Source: JBPOFM01 sp051252455 (GTDB taxonomy: Bacteria; Bacteroidota; Bacteroidia; Flavobacteriales; Flavobacteriaceae). Taken from it: 64,000 nucleotides of DNA. Below, piece by piece: positions 43,819 to 52,278 of the stretch; position 1 is the first letter of the stretch; each line of letters opens with the position of its first letter. The stretch spans positions 62,001 through 126,000 of the forward strand of contig JBPOFM010000001.1 of the NCBI GenBank assembly GCA_051252455.1, read 5' to 3'. A program made the translations under genes and the position numbers. The notes beneath the pieces were generated by a model that did not search any database, was not told the DNA's origin, and saw nothing but the letters and a program-made list of their open reading frames with translations.

Positions 43819-43849
43819 ATTAAATCTTAAAAATCATATCATTTGGATT

Positions 43850-46800
43850 TTAAAAATTCACACCCAGACCAAATGAAAATCGCATCCCATCTTCACCAGT
43901 AAACAAATTGAAAGTTCCCGAAATGGTTTCTGCTGCGGTTACCCAAAATCCGCCACCATAGTCATTGTGCCATTTGTCTGAAAAGTCGCCTTTGAGCCAA
44001 ACACGACCTACATCACCACCTGCAAAAAGACCAAATTGCAATGGTAACAATCGCGTCTTGAAAGATGGCAATGAATAGCGAATATCCGCACTTGTGATCA
44101 ACGAGTTGCGGCCGGTGAATCGTTCGGTTCGATATCCCCGGAGTCCGTTATTTCCTCCGATGTTTGCAGCTTGGTAAAATTCAAAATCCCTTCCGAAACG
44201 GAATTGAGTTCTCAAATCAGTTTTTAGAACCAATTTTTTGTCTTTAGAAAGTGCGTTGAAGAACCCGAGATTTGAATTGATATAGCCATGTACACCATCG
44301 ATATCATCTACGTTCGCTTTTCCTCCAACATTCAATAAAAATGTCATTCCTTTTGAAGGATTCAATTTAGTGTCAAAACTCGCATAATTGTATTCGGCCT
44401 CCAGAGCGGTGAATACCTTACGGTCATAGAATTCGTCATCGGTCGCCGGCACAAACGCTGTAATGAATCTGTTCTCTGAATTTTCCAATTGAATGCCTTC
44501 TATGATTGCTTTAAATGCGTAGTCACTACCAAAAGGTCCACGTTTTAAAAGGCCCGCTTCAGCTTGGTAAATACTTGTCTTCACACGATTGTAATCAAAA
44601 TCGAGTTCATTATCATTGTTTATGGTTTCATTTCCATAACCGAAAAAGTTATTAGCGAAATTTCCCGAAGTAAAGCGTCCACCGACATGAAGGTTCCAAT
44701 CTGCAAAAATATTGGCAAACTCTCCTCTATATTTTAGATCAAAACCAGCTGTTGCGAAAAAATAGCCACCCGTAAATGAGTGTTGTTGCGAAAATGGATT
44801 TCTTTGAAAACCTTTGACGGAAGAGGTCGCCGCTACACCAATTTTAAAGCCATCATCGGGATTAAAACCAATACTTGGTGCAATGACGCTCGACCTTACG
44901 ATGGTCTTTTGGAAATCGAACAAATTCAAATTATAAATATCGGTTAACTTGATTTGAGCTCCTTTATTTTTTTCTATGGTGTTCTTTTTAGATTTATGAT
45001 CATAGATTTTTACTCGTCGACCATTGTTGATTATATAGGTATCATTGTTCTGTCCTCCGATGATACGAGTATAAATCATGTTATTGGCTTTTCCACTTAC
45101 CTCAAATACATCATCGTCATCAAGTCCATAAATCCAGAGTTCTTTGGTAATATTTTTATTAAAAGTTTTATCTAACAAAACGTCTGCTTTTTCACCATCC
45201 TTGATACGGTAAATTTTAACGTGCGTTTCGTTGTCGCCACTTCGTGTGATTTCGAAATAATCATCTTTGTCCGTGCCGGTGAGCACCACTAAACTGTTCA
45301 AATAATCATAATAACGTTCTGCAATATCCACAAGATTGCCTCTTCTTCCTTTTAATTTGACTTTGATGTCTTCCAAAGTTTCATCCTGAACTTCTTCCGG
45401 AATCGCACTGAAGGCTTTTTCTATAATGGCGTCGGTGATATTGTCTTGTAAAAATTTTGCTTGCTCGAGCCACAGTTCTTTTTCAGCTCTTTGGATGAGG
45501 ACCCTGTCCAATTTGACACCTGCGCTATTCATCCATTTGATATCTTTTAGCTCTGCATCGTATACCTGCAGTTGTTTTGTTGCGCCAGTTATCACTCTTA
45601 AAACATCTAGTAAGGCGCCATCAAAATTAGAGAATACTTGATCTCTATCTCTAGGAATTGGTCGATATAGCTTATCACCATTTTTTTGGTCAAATTGTGC
45701 CCAACGCCATTGATCCTGATGTCTGTCCCAATCTCCAATAAGCATATCAAACAATCGTGCTCTGACGTATGCGTTTTCATCGATTTTATACTTCTCATCA
45801 TTTCGGATTTTCTCTATGATATCATGCGTACTTTCAATATCATCGGCATAGCCAAAGGTACGATCGTTGGTATAATTGTCTTCTGGTCGTTCTTCCAGCA
45901 TGTACAATTCGCCTCCATATTCAGTGTTGAAATCGCCAAGATATTTATGTTTTGGGATGAAAAATAATTGTGGATTGGTATGATACAATTTTGCTGCGTC
46001 CGAAAGTTCAGGAATACTTAAGAACGCATAAGGGTGTGCTGCCGTGTAAAAATCCAATATCAGATTCTCAACTTCGGTTTGCTCGAAATCATCTTGAATG
46101 TAGGTGTCTTTAAAAACAACTGCCTGAAGATATTGCGTGGCACTTTTACGCAAGGCTCTTAAATTGTATTCTTTTCCATCCTTTGTTTTCAATCGCAAGG
46201 TTCTCGTTTGATGGCCTCCGCCCTGTCTTACAATTTCCAAACCGCCATAAAGCGTGTCCAATGTTGCTACGTTTGCATTAATTTTTTTACTATACACTGT
46301 TCTATAGCGATCGCCTAAAAGAGTTTCATAAAAGCCTTTTTTATCTGTTTCCTCGTCGGTGTATACGGACACGTCCATTTTTTTTGGAAACTGCTCTGGA
46401 AGCGAGGTCACATCAAAATGCTGCGTTGGCGGGTACACTTCTTTTTGAAACAGCAGATTGGGTTCCCCGTTTTCAGTGCCAAAATATTGCACCCAAGAAC
46501 TACCATCCTTAAAAACCGTGTATACGGCAAAACCTTGCTGTCCTGTAGAAAAATGGCCATTATCACTAAGAGCCGCATACGATTGTTTTGCTCCCGAACC
46601 GCTAACGATCTGCTTAATGTGCTCTGTCTCTATATACTGCAATGTATGTTCGTGACCAGAAACAAAGGTGATATTACCACTGTCGGTCGCCAAAGTTTCC
46701 AACCGTTTCATCAAATTGTTATAAAGTTCATTATATCTATCTTGGATAGAAATACCGCCTTGCGTACGCACTTGAGTGATTAGAGACGATAAAATAGGTA

Positions 46801-47557
46801 CTGGAATATTTCGTTGTGTTGGATACAAATGTTTTTTGAATGCAAAATACCCTCCGTGAACTCCATTGGTATACATCGGATGGTGCATTGCAATAACAAT
46901 ATTCTTTCCTTGTGCTTTCTTGATTTCACCTTCTACTTCAAGCATTAGTCGTTCTCGTGTCTTGATTTCGCAATCGTCATTGATTGTCGGATGACTATCC
47001 CAATTTTCAAGATACCATTGTGTGTCCAATATAATCAGTTGCACTGTTTCGCTGATATCAATGCTTTCCATTGGGCATCCGCTCGTTGGGTAAAAACTTT
47101 CTTTCCCAAGTGCTTTTTCTACATATTTTTCTTCCTCTTTCAGGCCTTCTAAACCATCAGAATACCATTCGTGATTACCTGGGATAAAAATGGTTTTACC
47201 CTTGAAACCTTTGATAGATTCAAACTGTGCATCCATATGATGTTCAGCTTCCTTTCTATAAGAATGATTTTCGAGCGGCATTCCAGAAGGGTATATATTG
47301 TCCCCTAAAAAAAGAGCAAAATCATCTTCAGTGTTTTTATCTGCGATATAGGTTTTAAACGATTGTAAAGCCAATGAAAGCCCATTTGCTGGGGAAAGTC
47401 CTGCATCACCAATTAAATAGAACGTTCTATCCACTTCTTTATCGGGAAATACATTTTGATGATCCTCCTCATATCGTACCAATGGATTGTAAGTTGCGCA
47501 GGCATTAAAAATTAGAACTGCGAGAAATGAAAGAATGATTTTTAATGGTTTGTTCAT
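43850..47557 (-). CDS. Outer-membrane lipoprotein: purple-acid-phosphatase-like domain fused to a BamA-type barrel
   Basis: 1235 residues from the ATG at 47557; the frame extends eleven codons further but the lipoprotein signal (LSFLAVLIFNACATYN, Cys at 20) begins here. An N-terminal metallophosphoesterase domain (about 40-330) shows LIGDAGLSP, LFLGDNIYPSG, FIPGNHEWY, AMHHPMYTNG and VSGHEHTLQ, the complete purple-acid-phosphatase set. A long middle region follows with LIGDWDRHQDQWRW, which is kinase/FAM20-like in flavour. The last 370 or so residues form a BamA/surface-antigen barrel with GLRGYRTERFTGRN and an end FSFGLGVNF. It is a single polypeptide anchored in the outer membrane with a phosphatase attached. 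This design is known in Bacteroidota, but its substrate is not. Confidence 0.88.
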   Translation of the reverse strand: MNKPLKIILSFLAVLIFNACATYNPLVRYEEDHQNVFPDKEVDRTFYLIGDAGLSPANGLSLALQSFKTYIADKNTEDDFALFLGDNIYPSGMPLENHSYRKEAEHHMDAQFESIKGFKGKTIFIPGNHEWYSDGLEGLKEEEKYVEKALGKESFYPTSGCPMESIDISETVQLIILDTQWYLENWDSHPTINDDCEIKTRERLMLEVEGEIKKAQGKNIVIAMHHPMYTNGVHGGYFAFKKHLYPTQRNIPVPILSSLITQVRTQGGISIQDRYNELYNNLMKRLETLATDSGNITFVSGHEHTLQYIETEHIKQIVSGSGAKQSYAALSDNGHFSTGQQGFAVYTVFKDGSSWVQYFGTENGEPNLLFQKEVYPPTQHFDVTSLPEQFPKKMDVSVYTDEETDKKGFYETLLGDRYRTVYSKKINANVATLDTLYGGLEIVRQGGGHQTRTLRLKTKDGKEYNLRALRKSATQYLQAVVFKDTYIQDDFEQTEVENLILDFYTAAHPYAFLSIPELSDAAKLYHTNPQLFFIPKHKYLGDFNTEYGGELYMLEERPEDNYTNDRTFGYADDIESTHDIIEKIRNDEKYKIDENAYVRARLFDMLIGDWDRHQDQWRWAQFDQKNGDKLYRPIPRDRDQVFSNFDGALLDVLRVITGATKQLQVYDAELKDIKWMNSAGVKLDRVLIQRAEKELWLEQAKFLQDNITDAIIEKAFSAIPEEVQDETLEDIKVKLKGRRGNLVDIAERYYDYLNSLVVLTGTDKDDYFEITRSGDNETHVKIYRIKDGEKADVLLDKTFNKNITKELWIYGLDDDDVFEVSGKANNMIYTRIIGGQNNDTYIINNGRRVKIYDHKSKKNTIEKNKGAQIKLTDIYNLNLFDFQKTIVRSSVIAPSIGFNPDDGFKIGVAATSSVKGFQRNPFSQQHSFTGGYFFATAGFDLKYRGEFANIFADWNLHVGGRFTSGNFANNFFGYGNETINNDNELDFDYNRVKTSIYQAEAGLLKRGPFGSDYAFKAIIEGIQLENSENRFITAFVPATDDEFYDRKVFTALEAEYNYASFDTKLNPSKGMTFLLNVGGKANVDDIDGVHGYINSNLGFFNALSKDKKLVLKTDLRTQFRFGRDFEFYQAANIGGNNGLRGYRTERFTGRNSLITSADIRYSLPSFKTRLLPLQFGLFAGGDVGRVWLKGDFSDKWHNDYGGGFWVTAAETISGTFNLFTGEDGMRFSFGLGVNF

Positions 47558-47633
47558 AATAATGATAATCGTTAAGCAAGTTTGCACCAAAAAGGTTCAG
47601 AAAAAATTCAGACCGCTAAAAAGATATGATGTG

Positions 47634-48575
47634 TTATTTTTTTTCCCAAAGACTGTCCGTAAAATAATGTTTACAATCTAAAAAATGTTGATTGACCTCA
47701 AATCCAGATTCCTGTGCCATTTGTTCAATTTCGTTCAGGGTATATTTTTTTGATAGTTCCGTCCAAATTAATTCATTTTGATCAAAATCTATGACCTGAT
47801 CGAGCTTTTTCAAGTGAACCGACTGTTTCTTGAGACTGAGCACATAACTTTTTACTTCCCCAGAGCTCGCATCATATTGACAATAAAAATCAAAGTCATC
47901 AATTTTAAAATCAGCATCAAATTCACGGTTAATTCGTATCAACAAATTCAGGTTGAAGCGTTTTGTGATGCCATTAGGATCAAAATAGGCCTGGCGGATC
48001 GTCAATGGATTTTTTTTCAAATCAATGCCTATCAATAATTTATCACCCTTGTTCATATTTTCATGGAACAATTGAAGTAGATCCATCGCTTCGCGAGGCT
48101 TATAATTACCGACATTACTTCCCAAGAACAACAATAAATTTTGAGAATCATTCTGTTTTTGCTCTTTAAGGACCTCAAAATAATCGCCTACCTTGGGTTT
48201 GATACTTAAATCTGGAAGGCGTTCTTTTAAGCTTTTGGTCAAAATATCAATAGCTTCCTGCGAAATATCAATAGGAATGTAATTGAACTTTATATCATTT
48301 TGCTGAAGATATGATAGCAATTTAAATGTCTTAAAACCATCACCAGCACCCAGTTCGATGATATTGAACGGTTCAGAAAAATCAACGGTTTCAATGATCT
48401 GCTTTGCCTGAAGTGATAAAATTTCAAACTCCGAATCTGTTAAGTAATATTCCGGCATTTTCATTATTTCTTGAAAAATACGGCTGCCGTTATCATCATA
48501 AAAATATTTGGAAGACAAAAATTTCTGTTCGGCTGTCAATCCTTTGATGACGTCTTTTGCGAAAGTGTTGTTCAT
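47634..48575 (-). CDS. egtD: L-histidine N-alpha-methyltransferase EgtD
   Basis: 313 residues from the ATG at 48575. The SAM-binding motif is NIIELGAGDGFKTFKLL, preceded by the family helix SRIFQEIMKMPEYYLTDSEFEIL and followed by YIPIDISQEAIDIL and LLLFLGSNVGNY. EgtD trimethylates histidine to hercynine, the first step of ergothioneine synthesis. It begins one base after the EgtB stop, so they form one translational pair. The C-terminal lyase EgtE and the glutamine amidase of the actinobacterial route are not in this window; many EgtB-type pathways need only one extra PLP enzyme elsewhere. Confidence 0.92.
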   Translation of the reverse strand: MNNTFAKDVIKGLTAEQKFLSSKYFYDDNGSRIFQEIMKMPEYYLTDSEFEILSLQAKQIIETVDFSEPFNIIELGAGDGFKTFKLLSYLQQNDIKFNYIPIDISQEAIDILTKSLKERLPDLSIKPKVGDYFEVLKEQKQNDSQNLLLFLGSNVGNYKPREAMDLLQLFHENMNKGDKLLIGIDLKKNPLTIRQAYFDPNGITKRFNLNLLIRINREFDADFKIDDFDFYCQYDASSGEVKSYVLSLKKQSVHLKKLDQVIDFDQNELIWTELSKKYTLNEIEQMAQESGFEVNQHFLDCKHYFTDSLWEKK

Positions 48576-48576
48576 A

Positions 48577-49722
48577 TTATTTTGCAAGTCTTATTCCTGA
48601 AAACATCCAGCGCAGATTCGGATGGAAGAAGTTTCTATATGTTTTTCTGCTATGACCTTTGGGTGTCGCGATTGAAGCACCTCTTAAAACCATTTGATTC
48701 ACCATAAATTTACCATTATATTCCCCAAGGGCGCCCTCTGGTTTTTCAAAATTAGGGTATGGTAAAAATGCAGAATTGGTATGTTCCCAAAGTTGCCCAA
48801 AGTTAAATTTATCTGAAGCCGCTTCCCACTCAAATTCTGTTGGCAAACGCATGCCCTTCCATTCGGCAAAAGCCCAAGCTTCATAAAAACTAATGTGCAT
48901 TACTGGATGATTTAAATTAATTTCCACCAACCCTTCATAGCTGTAATGATGCCATTTTTCATTGGATTTATGCCAATACATGGGTGCTTTAATCTCTTCA
49001 TTTTGAATGAAATCCCAGCCTTCAGCGTGCCATAGATTAAAATCTTCATAGCCTCCAGCTTCTATAAACTCAAGAAATTCTGCATTTGTGACCAGTTGAG
49101 TGGAGATTTCGAAATCATGCAAATAGACTTTATGATTTCCCAATTCACTATCGAAGCAAAATCCGGTTCCTTTATGGCCAATCTCATACAAACCTTCTTC
49201 AATTTTAATGAATTTTGAAGGTGAATCAATTTCTTTTAATTGAATGTCGGTTGTGTATTCGGGGAATGTCGGCTGGTTACCTAAAATATATTTAATATCA
49301 TAACAAAACAATTCTTGATGTTGTTGTTCATGTTGAAGTCCAAGTCTAATGATATCCATGGCTTCCTCCGAAGGATGCTTGTCTAACAATTCTGTGATGT
49401 GCTGATCTACGTAAGTTCTATATTCATAGACTTCGTCAACAGTCGGCCGTGTCATCAAACCACGATTGGGCCGTAAAATACGTTCGCCGGCATTGTTATA
49501 ATAACTGTTGAACAAATAGGCAAAATCGTCGTTGTAAACTTTGTAATCATCATGATGATTTAATAGTACGAATTGCTCAAAAAACCACGTAGTATGCGCC
49601 AAATGCCATTTAATTGGCGACACAAATTCTGATGGCTGAACTGAAAAATCCTCTGTTTTGAGAGGTCTGCATAGTTCCACAAATCGATTTCTATTCGTTA
49701 TATAAAGATCTTTTAAATTCAT
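48577..49722 (-). CDS. egtB: Ergothioneine biosynthesis iron-dependent sulphoxide synthase EgtB
   Basis: 381 residues: an N-terminal DinB-like helical domain with WHLAHTTWFFEQF and the iron ligands in HEQQHQELF (about residue 130-138), then a C-terminal formylglycine-generating-enzyme-like fold with HPVMHISFYEAWAFAEWKGMRLPTE and a RGASIATPKGHSRKTYRNFF end. EgtB joins a sulphur donor (cysteine or gamma-glutamylcysteine) to hercynine using O2. The length is compact compared with mycobacterial EgtB. It sits one base upstream of egtD and follows a hydrolase-OsmC gene in a continuous minus-strand run. Confidence 0.92.
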   Translation of the reverse strand: MNLKDLYITNRNRFVELCRPLKTEDFSVQPSEFVSPIKWHLAHTTWFFEQFVLLNHHDDYKVYNDDFAYLFNSYYNNAGERILRPNRGLMTRPTVDEVYEYRTYVDQHITELLDKHPSEEAMDIIRLGLQHEQQHQELFCYDIKYILGNQPTFPEYTTDIQLKEIDSPSKFIKIEEGLYEIGHKGTGFCFDSELGNHKVYLHDFEISTQLVTNAEFLEFIEAGGYEDFNLWHAEGWDFIQNEEIKAPMYWHKSNEKWHHYSYEGLVEINLNHPVMHISFYEAWAFAEWKGMRLPTEFEWEAASDKFNFGQLWEHTNSAFLPYPNFEKPEGALGEYNGKFMVNQMVLRGASIATPKGHSRKTYRNFFHPNLRWMFSGIRLAK

Positions 49723-50940
49723 TTAAACAATTTCGGTTTCTATTATTATTTTGCTTTGCAAGGTTTTATGCACAGGACATTTAGAAGAGATGTCTTTTAG
49801 CTTTTGCTGTTGTGTTTCATCTAAATTACCAACGAATTTAAGTTTTTTTGAAAGATGGTCAATTCGCATTGGTTTATCAAGATCTAGATTCAAATCATCG
49901 CTATGTTTTCTGGAATATGTGATATAAGCATACACTTCTTGGAGGTCCCATTTCTTGCGTTCGGCATACAATTTCAGCGTCATTACTGTGCATGCTGCCA
50001 AACCAGCGCTCAAAAAATCATAAGATGAAGGTCCAAAATCATCGCCGCCAACACTTTCTGGCTCATCGGCAATAAAACTGTGTTTTTTAGTTTGTATGGA
50101 AGTAGTGAAATTATCTTCAGTTAAATTGAGATGTGCGACTAATTGTTCACCTTCCGTGTCGAGCATTTCATTGTCTTGAGGGTCAAAATAGCGGTTCGCC
50201 CATGTACCTATCAAACTACCGACATACTGACTGTCACTTCCATCGGTCAGCAAATGGTCCGCATGGTCTAAACTCACAAAACTTTTTGGATGGTGTGCAT
50301 TGTGATATAATTTTTCTGCATTTTCAATTCCTACGATTTTATCAAATGGCGAATGCATAATAAGTAAAGGTTTACGCAATTCTTTGGTGACTTTAGGCAG
50401 GTCTGTCTTACTAAAATCGTCCACAAATTCCTGATTGATTTTGAAAGGCCTACCACCAATGTTCACCTCAACTTCCCCTTTTTCCTTTACCTCATCAATT
50501 CCGTGAGAAAACAGATGTGTTACGTGACCAACTGTTGCCGGCGCACCAATTGTGGCTACAGCCTTTATATGTTCCAATTTAGAAGCCGCTACAATAACAG
50601 CGGCACCACCAAGTGAATGCCCAATGAGTAAAGATGGTGCATTGTAGTGTACATTCATGTATTCACTAACGGATTCCAAATCATCCACATTGGCAGAAAA
50701 GTAGCTATCAGAAAATTCGCCTTCGCTGCGTCCTAAACCCGTAAAGTCAAAACGTACCACACCAAACCCATGATTTGTTAATGCGCGACTGATGTTTTTT
50801 ACGGCATTCAAAGTACTATTGCACGTAAAGCAATGTGCAAAAATTGCGTAGTAATTCGGTTTTTGATTGGCGGGAAGTTCCAAATACGCTTGCAGCTGGA
50901 GACCTTTGGTGTTTGGGATGTTCAGTTTTTCACTTTTCAT
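49723..50940 (-). CDS. Bifunctional alpha/beta-hydrolase and OsmC-domain protein
   Basis: 405 residues. The N-terminal half is an alpha/beta-hydrolase with YAIFAHCFTCNSTLNAV, VRFDFTGLGRSEG, the nucleophile elbow LIGHSLGGAAVIVAA and a DHADHLLTDG His region. The C-terminal half is an OsmC-like peroxide-reductase domain with YDFLSAGLAACTVMTLKLY and the resolving-type CPVHKTLQ. The combination is an established fusion in bacteria. OsmC proteins reduce organic peroxides, and the hydrolase may free the substrate. Its stop abuts the egtB start (49723 to 49722), so it belongs to the antioxidant operon. Confidence 0.9.
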   Translation of the reverse strand: MKSEKLNIPNTKGLQLQAYLELPANQKPNYYAIFAHCFTCNSTLNAVKNISRALTNHGFGVVRFDFTGLGRSEGEFSDSYFSANVDDLESVSEYMNVHYNAPSLLIGHSLGGAAVIVAASKLEHIKAVATIGAPATVGHVTHLFSHGIDEVKEKGEVEVNIGGRPFKINQEFVDDFSKTDLPKVTKELRKPLLIMHSPFDKIVGIENAEKLYHNAHHPKSFVSLDHADHLLTDGSDSQYVGSLIGTWANRYFDPQDNEMLDTEGEQLVAHLNLTEDNFTTSIQTKKHSFIADEPESVGGDDFGPSSYDFLSAGLAACTVMTLKLYAERKKWDLQEVYAYITYSRKHSDDLNLDLDKPMRIDHLSKKLKFVGNLDETQQQKLKDISSKCPVHKTLQSKIIIETEIV

Positions 50941-50955
50941 TATCTGTGGTTTTGG

Positions 50956-51474
50956 TTAGTTCACTATTTGTAAATGATCCACTGTTTCATGGTTCACAAA
51001 CTTCGCAAAACGCTGTATCAACAGCTTCAGTTTTGGATTGATAAAGGTTTTGCAAAACGGTTTTTCTGGATTTTTTTGATAATAATCCTGAATGGCATCA
51101 CGTGATGGTTTAAATTCCGAAAAGGGATAAACTTTAGTAATGATGATTCGATCGTATTCATTTTGCAGTCCATTCAACATTTCTTTGGATTCTTCACGTT
51201 GCATATCCGAAAAAGAATAGATTGCTGAACGGTATTTGTACCTCATGGAATGTTCTGAACTGCTGTTATGCGTCAACAAATGTATCTCAATCAGGGTTTT
51301 CAGATTGACGCTTTTCATATTATAATGAACGATAACCGCTTCAGAAAAGGAATTATGTTCCCCAACCGACGCGACATAACCTTGCTCCACCTTATTAACC
51401 CCTTTAATGGATTGAAAAACGGCTTCTGTGCACCAATGGCATCCACCTCCAAACGCTATTTTTTTTTGAGTCAT
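50956..51474 (-). CDS. msrA: Peptide-methionine (S)-S-oxide reductase MsrA, divergent copy A
   Basis: 172 residues. The catalytic loop reads FGGGCHWCTEAVF, so the usual GCFWC has His in place of Phe, with both cysteines kept. The middle has SEHSMRYKYRSAIY, the substrate-binding Tyr/Glu region in diverged form, and the C-terminal half is unlike the other two copies here. It is the most divergent of three MsrA genes in this block and may use a different substrate or have lost strict stereospecific reduction. It follows MsrA copy B by 45 bases. Confidence 0.85.
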   Translation of the reverse strand: MTQKKIAFGGGCHWCTEAVFQSIKGVNKVEQGYVASVGEHNSFSEAVIVHYNMKSVNLKTLIEIHLLTHNSSSEHSMRYKYRSAIYSFSDMQREESKEMLNGLQNEYDRIIITKVYPFSEFKPSRDAIQDYYQKNPEKPFCKTFINPKLKLLIQRFAKFVNHETVDHLQIVN

Positions 51475-51519
51475 GTTGTTTTAGGTTTCAACCTGTATGC
51501 ATTTGATTTTCTGGATCAA

Positions 51520-52014
51520 TTACACGAAAGGTTGCTCAAATCGTTCGAAATGACAGGTATAGCCATCTGGTTTTCTCACGAGATAATCTTGATGTTCTGG
51601 CTCTGCTGCCCAGAATTTTGAATAAGATTCTAAAGTAGTCGCCACTTTTCCGTCCCATTTGTTAGAAGCGTTGACGATATTAATCATCTCTTCAGCTTCA
51701 GCCTTTTCTTCATCGTTTTGAAAAAAGATTGCAGAACGATAACTGGAACCAATATCATTACCCTGTCTGTCAACCGTTGTTGGGTTGTGAATTCTGAAAA
51801 AATAATCCAAAATCTTTTTAAAGGAGGTTTCATTTGGGTCGTAGGTAATTTCAATACCTTCAGCATGACCTGGGTGGTTTTTGTAAGTGGGATTGTCATT
51901 TTGTCCTCCAATATAGCCAACTTCGGTATCCTTGATGCCAGGTCGGGTTCTAAAAAGATCTTCCATTCCCCAAAAACAGCCCCCTGCTATGTATGCTTTT
52001 TTATAATTGTTCAT
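51520..52014 (-). CDS. msrA: Peptide-methionine (S)-S-oxide reductase MsrA, copy B (single catalytic Cys)
   Basis: 164 residues, the usual family length. The loop reads AGGCFWGMEDLF: the nucleophilic Cys is present but the second loop Cys is Gly, the type in which sulphenic acid is resolved by thioredoxin or another thiol. Other landmarks are GYIGGQNDNPTYKN, HAEGIEITYDP and IGSSYRSAIFF. The C-terminus ends in a Phe-rich tail (CHFERFEQPFV), whose Cys could be a resolver. It lies between copy A and the small protein behind SelO. Confidence 0.9.
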   Translation of the reverse strand: MNNYKKAYIAGGCFWGMEDLFRTRPGIKDTEVGYIGGQNDNPTYKNHPGHAEGIEITYDPNETSFKKILDYFFRIHNPTTVDRQGNDIGSSYRSAIFFQNDEEKAEAEEMINIVNASNKWDGKVATTLESYSKFWAAEPEHQDYLVRKPDGYTCHFERFEQPFV

Positions 52015-52026
52015 TATGTTTTATAT

Positions 52027-52278
52027 TTAAATTAATTTATGATTTTTTAAAAAATCGATGACCTTATTCTCTGCCATCTCACATGGTTTAAGGCTTTCTT
52101 TGTTATCTGTAATATAATAATTTAAGCTGATAAAATCGTTGCCACCCAACTCTTCAGCATAGATTTTAATGCTCTTGCCATTGTTGAAATCAGTTCGTGT
52201 TACCCCATATTTTTTGTTGTCATATTTAACCGTGGAATAACCAATTGGCAATTTCTGTATGTCATTTGAATGTCCCAT
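52027..52278 (-). CDS. Small protein of unknown function coupled to selO
   Basis: 83 residues from the ATG at 52278, which shares its A with the selO stop (TAATG), so it is translationally coupled. The longer frame from 52305 would lie inside selO. The sequence has beta-strand-like segments (YSTVKYDNKKYGVTRTDF, KSIKIYAEELGG, DFISLNYYIT) and a closing helix ending NKVIDFLKNHKLI. I do not recognise a family. Its place between selO and msrA suggests a role in thiol or methionine redox biology. Confidence 0.7.
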   Translation of the reverse strand: MGHSNDIQKLPIGYSTVKYDNKKYGVTRTDFNNGKSIKIYAEELGGNDFISLNYYITDNKESLKPCEMAENKVIDFLKNHKLI

